A stretch of 49,201 nucleotides of DNA from a virus, in the IMG/VR virus record IMGVR_UViG_3300043449_001335, positions 1-49,201 of that record, one strand, 5' to 3'. The translations under genes were made by a program, and so were the position numbers. Shown piece by piece: positions 23,059 through 31,142 of this stretch. Within the stretch, counting starts at the first letter, position 1, and the number at the start of each line of letters is the position of its first letter. The notes beneath the pieces were generated by a model. It did not search any database and had not been told where the DNA came from. It worked only from the letters and a program-made list of their open reading frames with translations.

Positions 23059-23287
23059 CTCCCTTGAGCCTATTCTCTTGCAATCTTTCTCTTTCATCGA
23101 CAAATGAGTATGCAAACTTCATCATCTTGTCGTATCCTACGGCATTATCCATAACCTTGTTATAGTGATGTCCACAAAACAATAGGTCTCCAGTAACACC
23201 AGTTACCTGAACGTAGGCCTGAGCCCCACATGAGTCACAGCGATCATTTGCTGTTAGCTTATATTCCTTGGTATCTAACTGTTCCAT
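23051..23287 (-). CDS. DUF7455-type small zinc protein
   Basis: YKLTANDRCDSCGAQAYVQV and LLFCGHHYNKV match the conserved LTAADRCDRCGAQAYV...LLFCGHH block of an actinobacterial protein family. The two CxxC/CxHH clusters likely bind zinc. 78 aa. The start follows AAGGATGAG. Presence in this phage is further evidence for an actinobacterial host. Function unknown. Confidence 0.82.
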   Translation of the reverse strand: MEQLDTKEYKLTANDRCDSCGAQAYVQVTGVTGDLLFCGHHYNKVMDNAVGYDKMMKFAYSFVDERERLQENRLKGDD

Positions 23288-23705
23288 ATCTCATCCTTTG
23301 TGTTTCGTTTATAAAATCTTCAGAGCCAATGACGTAGTTCTTTCTATTTAGCTCAAACCAAAAATTTTCTAGGTTATTTCTATAGTAATCAATATACCAG
23401 TGTATTGCCTGATTGTCAACTTTATCCCCTGCAACTACTGCTCTAGAATATTTAATATCATTTACAACATCTTTAACGATTAAGATATTAGTATCTTTTG
23501 GGCCTAGGTGTTCTGGCATAGAATCATTAACTATCCACTCACACTTAAAGTCTTTACAGGGAAAATCTGGACGGTTTTCATAATCGTTACAGCCTTTTCC
23601 AATTGTTACAAAGAAACAAGGCTTGCCAGGGTACATGGAATGACCACGGACTTCTCCTTGAAGCCAACCTTCACAACATTTGGTGCAGCCTTCACAGGAC
23701 TTCAT
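23259..23705 (-). CDS. YkgJ-like Cys-cluster protein
   Basis: CEGCTKCCEGWLQGE, GKPCFFV, KGCNDYENRP and FPCKDFKCEW give a cysteine-rich pattern like YkgJ/CxxCxxCC proteins, which hold iron-sulfur clusters or zinc. 148 aa. Its ATG overlaps the FmdB-like gene by 4 nt, and its 3' end overlaps the next gene by 29 nt. The enzyme role is unknown; relatives in other phages and bacteria also lack an assigned reaction. Confidence 0.7.
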   Translation of the reverse strand: MKSCEGCTKCCEGWLQGEVRGHSMYPGKPCFFVTIGKGCNDYENRPDFPCKDFKCEWIVNDSMPEHLGPKDTNILIVKDVVNDIKYSRAVVAGDKVDNQAIHWYIDYYRNNLENFWFELNRKNYVIGSEDFINETQRMRYGTVRYQGI

Positions 23706-23884
23706 TTTCTGTTGTCTGTGTTATAAAATCCACTGCCCTTAAACTGAATAGCAGGTGTGCCAAGAACTTGACGCATTCTATATCCACACTTTTCACATAA
23801 ATGTTCTGGCGATGGATCATGAATACTTCTTGTTTCTTTAAACGAATGATCACATGATGTGCATGCATACTCATAAACTGGCAT
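23702..23884 (-). CDS. FmdB-family zinc-ribbon protein (60 aa)
   Basis: MPVYEYACTSCDHSFKETRS, CEKCGYRMRQVL and FKGSGFYNTDNRK are the FmdB/putative regulatory protein signature common in actinobacteria. Its ATG shares one base with the DUF2061 gene stop (TAATG). The family is linked to regulation but has no confirmed function. Confidence 0.88.
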   Translation of the reverse strand: MPVYEYACTSCDHSFKETRSIHDPSPEHLCEKCGYRMRQVLGTPAIQFKGSGFYNTDNRK

Positions 23885-24084
23885 TATTTAATTTTCTTTC
23901 CCCATTTAGCCCATACACGTTCGTGTACAAAATAAAGAACTGACTCCCAAAATAGTTCAGCAAGAGCTGCAATTCCTGCAATCTCCCATTCACCAGTTAG
24001 GATCAAAATTGTTCCAGCAACCATAGACATGTGCACAAGCTGCCAACTAATAGTTTTAATAAGACTTCTCTTTTTGGATTCCAT
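23884..24084 (-). CDS. DUF2061 membrane protein (66 aa)
   Basis: MESKKRSLIKTISWQLVHMS, then ILILTGEWEIAGIAALAELF and VLYFVHERVWAKWGKKIK match DUF2061: two short membrane helices and a VHERVW end. The start at 24084 follows AGGAGG. A small hairpin (CCAC/GTGG) lies in the leader near 24106-24118. Function of the family unknown. Confidence 0.82.
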   Translation of the reverse strand: MESKKRSLIKTISWQLVHMSMVAGTILILTGEWEIAGIAALAELFWESVLYFVHERVWAKWGKKIK

Positions 24085-24158
24085 ACTTCCTCCTAAAATA
24101 AATACCACAAAGGGTGGCATACTATATTAAGTATACCACCCAATGGAATAGTTGTCAA

Positions 24159-24920
24159 TTAGCCAAGCTTAATTTTCTGACCAACAGCAATCTTATTAGC
24201 ATCCTTAATTGCATTAAGCTTAACTAACTTATCAATTGTTGTCTTGTTCTTAGCTGCAATTCCTGCAAGGGTATCTCCTGCCTTAACAGTGTGTACCTTT
24301 GCTGGAGCCTTTGCAACAGCTGGCTTTGCAACTGGCTTTGGTTCTGGCTTAGGCTTCTCTTCTGGCATAGCTGAGTGTGCTGGTAGAGGCTGTGCAGGTG
24401 CGTCAGCAGGTGTTACTTCTTCTGCGGATGCCTTTACCTTTTCAGCTGCCATTAGGGCCTCTACAAAGCGAATTGGCTCAACGAATCCCTTGCCATCGGC
24501 AGACCATCCGTGCTCCTTGCCCTTCCAGATCTCCCAGTGTAGATGAACACCAGTTGACATTCCAGTAGTTCCCATCTTACCAAGAACTGTTCCAGCTGTT
24601 ACTGTTTGCCCAACCTTAACCTGTAAAGATCCTTCTACCATGTGTGCATATAGTGAGGTATATGCAACACCGTCAATCTTATGCAAAAGAACTACATAGT
24701 AGCCAAATCCACCACCTGGTGCAGTTGACTTTTGTGCTTTTAGAACTTTACCATCGGCAAATGCTTCTACATACCATGGACCTTTGCCTAGTCCAAAGAT
24801 GTCAGTACCATTGTGGTGCTTTTTAGTTTTCTGAACAGGGTGGATTCTCCATCCCATTAGGCTGCTTACCTTCCAGCCTTTGTTCTTTCCTCCGTCAATC
24901 GGATATTGATAGTTGGCCAT
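24159..24920 (-). CDS. M23 endopeptidase endolysin with C-terminal LysM
   Basis: Residues about 20-150 are a peptidase M23 domain: WRIHPVQKTKKHHNGTDIFG (zinc His/Asp) and TGVHLHWEIWKG (second HxH), which cleaves peptide cross-links. A Pro/Lys-rich linker leads to a LysM domain (HTVKAGDTLAGIAAKNKTTI...). The ATG at 24920 follows GGAGG. No signal peptide, so release needs a holin. It is one of two adjacent endolysins with different cutting chemistry. Confidence 0.92.
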   Translation of the reverse strand: MANYQYPIDGGKNKGWKVSSLMGWRIHPVQKTKKHHNGTDIFGLGKGPWYVEAFADGKVLKAQKSTAPGGGFGYYVVLLHKIDGVAYTSLYAHMVEGSLQVKVGQTVTAGTVLGKMGTTGMSTGVHLHWEIWKGKEHGWSADGKGFVEPIRFVEALMAAEKVKASAEEVTPADAPAQPLPAHSAMPEEKPKPEPKPVAKPAVAKAPAKVHTVKAGDTLAGIAAKNKTTIDKLVKLNAIKDANKIAVGQKIKLG

Positions 24921-24953
24921 TTGGCCCTCCTTCTGTACAATATATTTTAACAC

Positions 24954-24982
24954 ATTATACAGAAATGAGATCTATATCACAA
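24954..24982 (-). promoter_or_regulatory. promoter of M23 endolysin gene
   Basis: TTGTGA (24982-24977), 17-base spacer, TATAAT (24959-24954), then a leader with a GGAGGG site before the ATG at 24920. Confidence 0.65.
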
Positions 24983-24986
24983 TTAA

Positions 24987-25772
24987 CTACTTAACACCCT
25001 TTAGTCTTCTGAAAGTTTCTTCGTCAACAATGCCTGTTGGTTTGATCTTTTCTTTTGTTTGAAAAGCTTTAACAGCCTTTTCAGTTCCTGGACCAAACTC
25101 ACCATCTGCATTGATCTTAAGTAAAGCCTGAACATTCTTAACAGACTGACCCTTTGCACCCTTTTTAATTGGCTTAAAGGGTTTAACTGGTGGAACGTCA
25201 ATACCTTGTGATTTTGCGACTTCTGCAAGAGCCACCTTTTTCTCTTCAAGTGTTTTAACTTCTTGTGCTGGAGCATCTGGATAATCAACCACTCCATAGC
25301 CTGCAATGAATACTGGAAGATTTTTCTTATTTGGACCATAGGCACGAAGTTTCTTTGCACACTCGCCACCATTTGACTGGCTGCCCTTCTTGCCGTCTGC
25401 AGATGTATTTCCTTCGATGCACCACGCTGTGCCATCTCCGTTATCTTTTAACACCCATCCAACATGATCAATGTCACGTCCGCCTGGAAAATCAAAATAG
25501 ACTACCCATCCTGCTTGTGGCTTGTTACCCTTTACTGGTAACCATTTATTAGTTTTCTTAAATGCTGCTACACCTGCTGGTGTATAAACTGTATTTGGAA
25601 CTTTTACGCCAGCTTGATTTGCTGACCAGTTAACAAATGAGCCACACCATGGAAGGAAGTTTGCCTTCGTGTATGCCCCATACTTTGTTTCATTATCTTT
25701 TGGACCTTCTACGGTTCCAACTTCTTTCTGAATAATTTCTAGAAGAAGTTCTCTTGTTCCTTTTGCTGCCAT
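24987..25772 (-). CDS. CHAP-domain endolysin with PG_binding_1
   Basis: The CHAP domain shows catalytic Cys in NFLPWCGSFVNWSANQAGV and His in DIDHVGWVL, in the first 165 residues; CHAP enzymes are amidases or endopeptidases. A linker is followed by a PG_binding_1 domain (KGQSVKNVQALLKINADGEFGPGTEKAVKAFQ). The start uses GAGGAGG after a TGATATAAT box. Together with the adjacent M23-LysM protein it gives two complementary wall-cutting enzymes. Confidence 0.93.
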   Translation of the reverse strand: MAAKGTRELLLEIIQKEVGTVEGPKDNETKYGAYTKANFLPWCGSFVNWSANQAGVKVPNTVYTPAGVAAFKKTNKWLPVKGNKPQAGWVVYFDFPGGRDIDHVGWVLKDNGDGTAWCIEGNTSADGKKGSQSNGGECAKKLRAYGPNKKNLPVFIAGYGVVDYPDAPAQEVKTLEEKKVALAEVAKSQGIDVPPVKPFKPIKKGAKGQSVKNVQALLKINADGEFGPGTEKAVKAFQTKEKIKPTGIVDEETFRRLKGVK

Positions 25773-25799
25773 ATATCAGCCTCCTCTGTTGTTATACTA

Positions 25800-25808
25800 A
25801 TTATATCA
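25800..25808 (-). promoter_or_regulatory. extended -10 box TGATATAAT of CHAP endolysin gene
   Basis: TGATATAAT on the minus strand, about 28 nt before the ATG. Unlike the leaderless cases it is followed by a leader with a strong GAGGAGG site. Confidence 0.5.
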
Positions 25809-27227
25809 TTAGCGACATATCTTAGTTTTGTAAGTGTTTTCCCACTCTACAATATCATTCTCATCATTTAGCAATGGCTGCCCCTTAACATTTAGGCTTG
25901 TATTCAATAGTACTGGAACTCCTGTTGTCTCGTAGAATTTTGTTAGCAGGGCATGTAGTCCAGGGTGCTGCTCTTTAGTTACAGTCTGCACTCTTGATGT
26001 ACCGTCTACGTGAACCACAGAAGGAATCAGATCTGGCTTTAGACAGCGTGGGGTATACTGCATATATGGAGACTCATAGTTCATATCAAACCACTCAGAA
26101 GCATGCTCAGCTAACACTACTGGTGCAAATGGTCTAAAGAGTTCCCTCTTCTTAATTCTATTTACCTTATCTTTGATCTCTGGATCCCTTGGGTCTGCAA
26201 GAATACTTCTATTGCCCAATGCTCGTGGACCAAATTCTGCTTTTCCAGATGCAACTGCAACTACCTTATTTGTCATCAGCTCATCGAATAGCCTGTCTAC
26301 TGGGTATTCTCCACCAAGATCATACCCAAGGTAAGGACCTTCCCACTTTACATGTTTTCCATAAAGTGCAAGGGCAGCACCAAGTGAACTGCCAGCATCT
26401 CCAGGATTAGGCATAATCCAAACATCTTTAAATAGACTCCAAAGCTTTGTATTTGCCTTGCTATTCAAAGCACAGCCACCCATAAATACTAGGTTGCTGT
26501 ATTCTGGCAAATCTTTGCGTACCTGAAACATAAAATCCATTAGTCTTTCTTCATACACAAACTGAACAGCAGCAGCAATATCAAACTTGTCTTGCTCACT
26601 AACGATATTATATGGCCAGTCTGTTATACCTTTATGATAGTTATACTTCTGGCTATTTATGTTTGGAAAGTATGACAGCACTTCTTCGTAATAAGTTTTT
26701 GGATCTCCATACCCTGCCATACCCATAAGAATGTACTCATGCTCGTTTGGCTTTAGTCCTATTAAGTTAGTAAATGCAGTATAGAAAAGGCCAAAGCTTA
26801 GTGGATATTTAACTTCTTTAAATAATTTTATATCTTCTCCATCTGCAGTCCAAACCGTAGATGTGGCAAATTCTCCCATTGCATCAAGAACAACTATTGC
26901 TGCCTTGTTAAAGTAACTGGTATAGTATCCAGCACAAGCATGCGAGTAATGGTGCTTAAAAGATACGTCATATCTATGTGTTGGCTTCCAGTTAGCAGCA
27001 CCACCATGTCTAAATAGTCTAAAACGCTTAAGCCATGGCTTTTCATAGTATGCAGTTACATCTGGCTTGCCATACTGCAGGGCATCTTTCCATAGCTCAC
27101 TGTTTGTGTACCAATCATTCTTTTCTTTGCTATATCGTTCAGCGTGACCTGCAAACAAAATCTTGCCGTCTTCGACTACAGCTAGAGCTGCATCGTGGGA
27201 TGTTTCATTGAATCCAAATACTCTCAT
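25809..27227 (-). CDS. NodU/CmcH-type O-carbamoyltransferase
   Basis: MRVFGFNETSHDAALAVVEDG and FKHHYSHACAGYYTSYFNKAA carry the N-terminal HDAA/HHxxHA metal motifs, and the C-terminal part has the SGKAEFGPRALGNRSILADPRD and KKRELFRPFAP elements. 472 aa. It would transfer carbamoyl from carbamoyl phosphate via carbamoyl-AMP to a hydroxyl group. The ATG at 27227 overlaps the SGNH gene (ATGA) after GGAG. It is last in the operon. The acceptor could be a sugar or a hydroxymethylated base; adjacent glycan genes favour a sugar. Confidence 0.93.
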   Translation of the reverse strand: MRVFGFNETSHDAALAVVEDGKILFAGHAERYSKEKNDWYTNSELWKDALQYGKPDVTAYYEKPWLKRFRLFRHGGAANWKPTHRYDVSFKHHYSHACAGYYTSYFNKAAIVVLDAMGEFATSTVWTADGEDIKLFKEVKYPLSFGLFYTAFTNLIGLKPNEHEYILMGMAGYGDPKTYYEEVLSYFPNINSQKYNYHKGITDWPYNIVSEQDKFDIAAAVQFVYEERLMDFMFQVRKDLPEYSNLVFMGGCALNSKANTKLWSLFKDVWIMPNPGDAGSSLGAALALYGKHVKWEGPYLGYDLGGEYPVDRLFDELMTNKVVAVASGKAEFGPRALGNRSILADPRDPEIKDKVNRIKKRELFRPFAPVVLAEHASEWFDMNYESPYMQYTPRCLKPDLIPSVVHVDGTSRVQTVTKEQHPGLHALLTKFYETTGVPVLLNTSLNVKGQPLLNDENDIVEWENTYKTKICR

Positions 27228-28165
27228 CTTTTTACTCCAAAACAATTATCAAGTATATAATCACTCCACATTGTATGAAAATGTTCTCCAAAGTGAGAGT
27301 CATCTCTTGCTACCAAGCCAAAGTCCTTGTGCCCATCTCTTATTTCAATCATGTGAACTTTTTCAAATATATCGCCTTCAGTAACCTTATGAAATGACTT
27401 TAGTTTGTGATCAGCCAGCTCATCTATTGTATTTTCGTCACCCCAGCTATCCCATGTAATCATAAATAGATCTATTCCTGCTTCTTTGCATAACAACTCA
27501 AGCATCTCTATTTGCTGAACTGTTAAAAATTTAATCAACATTTTTGTTGCTGGGCTCATCTTTAGCGGTGACTGCCTTATATCTGTTCCAGGCATTGTTG
27601 TTCTATCGTCACTAGTTGCACACAAACTAAGATCAACGCCCTCTGTAGTTACACTAGCATTGACTCCATAAAACCTATATATTTGTGGAAGATTGATAAT
27701 TATTTTATCTGGCTTTCCAAACCTTTTTATATATTCAACAACCATATAGATTATTTGAATGATGCTTAGGCCAGGAAATGATATGTTAAAGTATCCACTA
27801 CACTTGGTTTGTTCAGATATTTTGTTGTATACCTTTTTTGCCCAAACTTCATCTTCAAATAATCCGTCACCCCATGTAACAGAACATCCAGCAAAAAGAA
27901 TATGCTGACCATCATGCTCTGATGTAAAATCATCACACCTATATCCAAAATTATTAAATCTTGATATTGTTTCTTTTGCCCATGGATAAGTCTCTCTATC
28001 TGAATACTCAACATTAAGAATGTCATTGTTTTCATCAGCAATATTAACAATGGTGTGATGTAAATATCCAACAGTAAATGGAATGAGATCTGCTAAACCA
28101 TTTTCTGGTTCAAAGTAGTATTGATCTCCTTTAGGAATACTGTGTCTGAAAGGTGCAATTGGCAT
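27224..28165 (-). CDS. SGNH/GDSL-like hydrolase (second copy)
   Basis: HILFAGCSVTWGDGLFEDEVWAKKV carries block I (Ser after GC), NISFPGLSIIQIIYMVVEYI a block-II/III region, and DDSHFGEHFHTMW the catalytic Asp/His. 313 aa. Its layout is the same as the protein at 4401-5258. The ATG overlaps the preceding peptide gene by 1 nt. A role in acetylation, deacylation or esterification of the same glycan as the carbamoyltransferase is plausible. Confidence 0.75.
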   Translation of the reverse strand: MPIAPFRHSIPKGDQYYFEPENGLADLIPFTVGYLHHTIVNIADENNDILNVEYSDRETYPWAKETISRFNNFGYRCDDFTSEHDGQHILFAGCSVTWGDGLFEDEVWAKKVYNKISEQTKCSGYFNISFPGLSIIQIIYMVVEYIKRFGKPDKIIINLPQIYRFYGVNASVTTEGVDLSLCATSDDRTTMPGTDIRQSPLKMSPATKMLIKFLTVQQIEMLELLCKEAGIDLFMITWDSWGDENTIDELADHKLKSFHKVTEGDIFEKVHMIEIRDGHKDFGLVARDDSHFGEHFHTMWSDYILDNCFGVKR

Positions 28166-28251
28166 TAGTATATAAACTCTTTCTTTTTCAACTTCTTTTT
28201 ATTCTTAATCTTCCATATTTTAAATCTTATTTTCCAAATAATAGATTTCAT
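28165..28251 (-). CDS. 28-residue very basic amphipathic peptide
   Basis: The frame MKSIIWKIRFKIWKIKNKKK then LKKKEFIY starts after a clear CAGGAG site. It lies 1 nt after the upstream oxygenase stop, and its stop overlaps the SGNH start (TAATG). Alternating Ile/Trp and Lys/Arg positions would give an amphipathic helix followed by a Lys-rich end. This resembles membrane-active peptides, but coupling to the SGNH gene could also be its only role. No homologue is known to me. Confidence 0.6.
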   Translation of the reverse strand: MKSIIWKIRFKIWKIKNKKKLKKKEFIY

Positions 28252-28252
28252 G

Positions 28253-28900
28253 TTACTCCTGACCGTTTGACATAATTGGCTTTGCCATATTGTGATACCA
28301 ATGTGGCATAGCATAACGAGATCCATCTGTAACCTCAAATACTTCGTGTACGTAAAGGAAGTTTGATGGGAAAAATACAATGCTTCCAGCTTCAGGCTTT
28401 ATCTTTACTCCAGACTGCCTAAACTCAATCTCTCCGCCATCATAATTATCATTTAGATACATCACTGCAGAAAGGACTCTGCTAGATATACCATGGTCCT
28501 GATGTGGAGGAAGATGCCCACCACCATCATATCTTAGTAACGTACTTCCTAGCTCTTCAGACTTTATGTTATTTTTAGCAAACGGATATATTGAACAGTA
28601 ATGTTCAAATGCCCTATCTAGTGCACCAAATACAGTATCTCCAAGCTCCATCATTTCGTCTTTATAATAACATTCTGGAGAGATATCCCTTGATCTAAAT
28701 ATATTTTTTCTATAGTTAAATGGTTTTGGCATATGTTCATCCCACCAAGGCTCCCAACCATCTGCCTGAGCAGTCTGTGCTCCATGCTCTTTTGCTTCGA
28801 CACGTCTTGCAACATCCTCAGCCAAGTCAATAACTTTTTGTGGGTTATCCATAACGTTTGTATAATATACAAGACCTAAATCTAAAACTTTAAAGTCCAC
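28253..28900 (-). CDS. 2OG-Fe(II) oxygenase (prolyl-4-hydroxylase type)
   Basis: The canonical triad is complete: HLPPHQDHG gives H133 and D135, LYVHEVFEV gives H185, and DGSRYAMPHWY gives R195. RVLSAVMYLNDNYDGGEIEF is the typical strand pair. The start is GTG at 28900, with AGGAAGAGC upstream and an 11-nt overlap with the preceding oxygenase gene. 215 aa. Together with its neighbour it forms a tandem pair of distinct oxygenases inside the carbamoyltransferase operon. Confidence 0.9.
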   Translation of the reverse strand: MDFKVLDLGLVYYTNVMDNPQKVIDLAEDVARRVEAKEHGAQTAQADGWEPWWDEHMPKPFNYRKNIFRSRDISPECYYKDEMMELGDTVFGALDRAFEHYCSIYPFAKNNIKSEELGSTLLRYDGGGHLPPHQDHGISSRVLSAVMYLNDNYDGGEIEFRQSGVKIKPEAGSIVFFPSNFLYVHEVFEVTDGSRYAMPHWYHNMAKPIMSNGQE

Positions 28901-29498
28901 GCTCTTCCTCTTCCATATCGTATTCAGCTGCTGCATACCCAAGATAGTCATCTGGCTCAACCATATCTGGGTCTGCATATTGTGGATCACTAGTTAAGCA
29001 AACCACAACAGAAAATCTTTCTCCAGATTTCATCTCTGAAATTCCGTGCATATATTCTCCACCAGCTGATGGAAAAATAACACCATCAAGGTCTACTGGC
29101 TTATAGATAAATCCTTGATTTGGAAAGTGAAGGTTTGCACCAGTAAATTTTCCACCAGGATACAAAACTGCACTCCACTCAATCCATGGCTCAGGGTCAA
29201 CTGAGTCAGTGTGTACTCCGCCAGAGTATCCAACCTGTGTTGTATAGTTCATAAAAACTTTATAAACATAAACTGGATTTTTAAATCCATAAAGCTCTTT
29301 AACATATTCAGCAGCTTTGCGTCCATACTTCTTATTCAAGTATCTTGTATTTTCGTTGTAAGGAAGAGCTGTGCCACCAAACCTATCCTTGTAGTATTCT
29401 GGAAATGGCTCAACCTTAGAAGGTTTTCTTGCCTCATCCATGTAGAGCTGTGCATCGTTTGGCTCTATAAAATTATTAATTATCTTTATACTATTCAT
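28890..29498 (-). CDS. 2OG-Fe(II) oxygenase
   Basis: GGVHTDSVDPEPWIEWSAVLYPGGKF gives H96 and D98; GEYMHGISEMKSGERFSVVV gives H151 and R161. The N-terminus MNSIKIINNFIEPNDAQLYM is like the others. 202 aa. It is distinct in sequence from the next gene, so it is an older duplication or separate acquisition. The start at 29498 abuts the glycosyltransferase stop. Confidence 0.85.
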   Translation of the reverse strand: MNSIKIINNFIEPNDAQLYMDEARKPSKVEPFPEYYKDRFGGTALPYNENTRYLNKKYGRKAAEYVKELYGFKNPVYVYKVFMNYTTQVGYSGGVHTDSVDPEPWIEWSAVLYPGGKFTGANLHFPNQGFIYKPVDLDGVIFPSAGGEYMHGISEMKSGERFSVVVCLTSDPQYADPDMVEPDDYLGYAAAEYDMEEEERGL

Positions 29499-30373
29499 TA
29501 GTAGATCGCCTTTACTCCAACTATAAATCTTCTAGCATCAACGCTGTGCATGTCAAGTTTGTATGGATCATAGCTGACATCGTTAGTCTGATATGGAAGA
29601 TAGTTAATTGATTCTGGATTGATATTATATGAATTTATGAATGCAAGTCTTCCTTGCTCATTCATTTCATACCTTTCAAGATCAATACCCTTAATAAGTC
29701 CAACAACTATATTGTAATTATGTTCCTTTGACCAAATACAATATTTATTTTCAATTGATCTTTCTTTATTATCAGACATCATACTTGATGGCATTGAGCA
29801 AATCTGATAACCCTTTGATAGAAAAGCAATAGATAGATACTCTTGCTCTCCAGCATACTTCAAAAAATCTGGGTAGCGAATTTGATTGAAAGCTTCACTA
29901 GATCCAAATATAAAATTTCTGTCTATAAAGTTAGTGACCTTATAATTATCCCAGTCTGACCATTCTGGCTTTATGTCAAATAGGTTTGGCTGAGTTACTT
30001 CAACTTTTCCAGCACCAGAAATAATAGTTGGAACATCCTGAGACTCAACATATTGCACCAACTCCCTATCCCATCCGTCAGACAAAGTTATGTCTGGTGA
30101 TATTAGACAAATATAGTCTGCACCCCTCATATCATGAAGCTTATTATGACGTGCTCTACAATGACCAGCTATATCATCCCAAATCTTGTGGTCATAAGAG
30201 CAATACTCTTCTATGTCCTTGAAGTCATTTCTATGATCAATTGCGTTTTGGTCAAATATATTAAACCTAACTTCATGGTATGACCTAGACTTTATATCAT
30301 CTACCATGGCCCTTAGATTCTTATCTTTATAGCCCACTATGATTACAGCAATTGACTTAGTCTGATTCATCAT
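29498..30373 (-). CDS. GT-A glycosyltransferase-like protein
   Basis: IAVIIVGYKDKNLRAMVDDI then GHCRARHNKLHDMRGADYICLISPDITLSDGWDREL fit a GT-A fold with a DIT-type metal site, like the GlcNAc-transferase at 12049-12999 but shorter (291 aa). NFIFGSSEAFNQIRYPDFLKYAGEQEYLSIAFLSKGYQIC resembles the acceptor domain. The start follows GAGGTAAAGC. The donor is unknown. Confidence 0.7.
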   Translation of the reverse strand: MMNQTKSIAVIIVGYKDKNLRAMVDDIKSRSYHEVRFNIFDQNAIDHRNDFKDIEEYCSYDHKIWDDIAGHCRARHNKLHDMRGADYICLISPDITLSDGWDRELVQYVESQDVPTIISGAGKVEVTQPNLFDIKPEWSDWDNYKVTNFIDRNFIFGSSEAFNQIRYPDFLKYAGEQEYLSIAFLSKGYQICSMPSSMMSDNKERSIENKYCIWSKEHNYNIVVGLIKGIDLERYEMNEQGRLAFINSYNINPESINYLPYQTNDVSYDPYKLDMHSVDARRFIVGVKAIY

Positions 30374-31142
30374 GCTTTACCTCTTTAAACAATTTGCCAG
30401 CAAGACCAAAGATCTTTCTTCTCCATGCAGTTTCTTTATAGTAACCATATAGTCTTGATCTTCTGTTTTCTGCCCTGAACCAATGTTTTTCATGTGCCTC
30501 TGGCGTATGATCTGTCTCAAGCTCCCAGTTATCTCTCTTAAATGGTATCATTTGAAATATTGGTGTGCCCTTTGGAATTACCCCACGGAAGCCACGCTTA
30601 AGGAAGAATGCAGTAAATACTGGAAGCCCCCAAATATCTGCCTCAACGATTCCTGACAAGGTGTAGAAGGGCAAGTCGTGCCTATTCATTGGATGAGTTA
30701 TTAATACAGAATATCCTGGTGGTGTTTCGTAGTACCAGTTCATTCTCCAGCCATAGTGAATTGGATGGCAATTATCTGGAAGGGGAACATCAAAAATTGG
30801 CCTTGTGTCAACTAACATTACATCACCATTCCAATACAATATTGGGTGTCCATTTTCATCCATATCTACATATAGATCATCTTCAAGACAGTATTGGTAG
30901 CCAGCAGTTAGTGCATCAAAATATGGCATACACATTTTTGTAGACACCATTGCACCATCATTGCCAATGTTATTTTTAACCCCAAGTGTTGTGTCGTCAT
31001 TAGACTTATCAAATCTTGCCAAGTGACGATACCACTCTGGAACATGCTTAGCAGCTGGTTCTGGTGGATACAACACAGGATGTCCTGGCTTCTGTGGGTT
31101 GCCAGGTACAAATGTAATCTTCTGTGTTACATCCTTAGCCAT
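30357..31142 (-). CDS. hypothetical protein, tandem paralogue of 31142-31864 (261 aa)
   Basis: Conserved with the next gene are KMCMPYFDALTAGYQYCLED, GYSVLITHPMNRHDLPF and FFLKRGFRGVIPKGTPIFQMIPFKRDNWE. These blocks suggest a beta-rich fold that binds a ligand; I think this family occurs in marine and actinobacterial phages (possibly DUF6065), but this is not certain. No catalytic motif is evident. Its start shares one base with the upstream stop. Confidence 0.6.
   Translation of the reverse strand: MAKDVTQKITFVPGNPQKPGHPVLYPPEPAAKHVPEWYRHLARFDKSNDDTTLGVKNNIGNDGAMVSTKMCMPYFDALTAGYQYCLEDDLYVDMDENGHPILYWNGDVMLVDTRPIFDVPLPDNCHPIHYGWRMNWYYETPPGYSVLITHPMNRHDLPFYTLSGIVEADIWGLPVFTAFFLKRGFRGVIPKGTPIFQMIPFKRDNWELETDHTPEAHEKHWFRAENRRSRLYGYYKETAWRRKIFGLAGKLFKEVKHDESD

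Noticed and set aside
25809-27227. Claim that the carbamoyltransferase modifies DNA bases
   Set aside because: No cytosine hydroxymethylase or DNA methyltransferase is visible in the window, and neighbouring enzymes are typical for sugars. It is kept only as a possibility.
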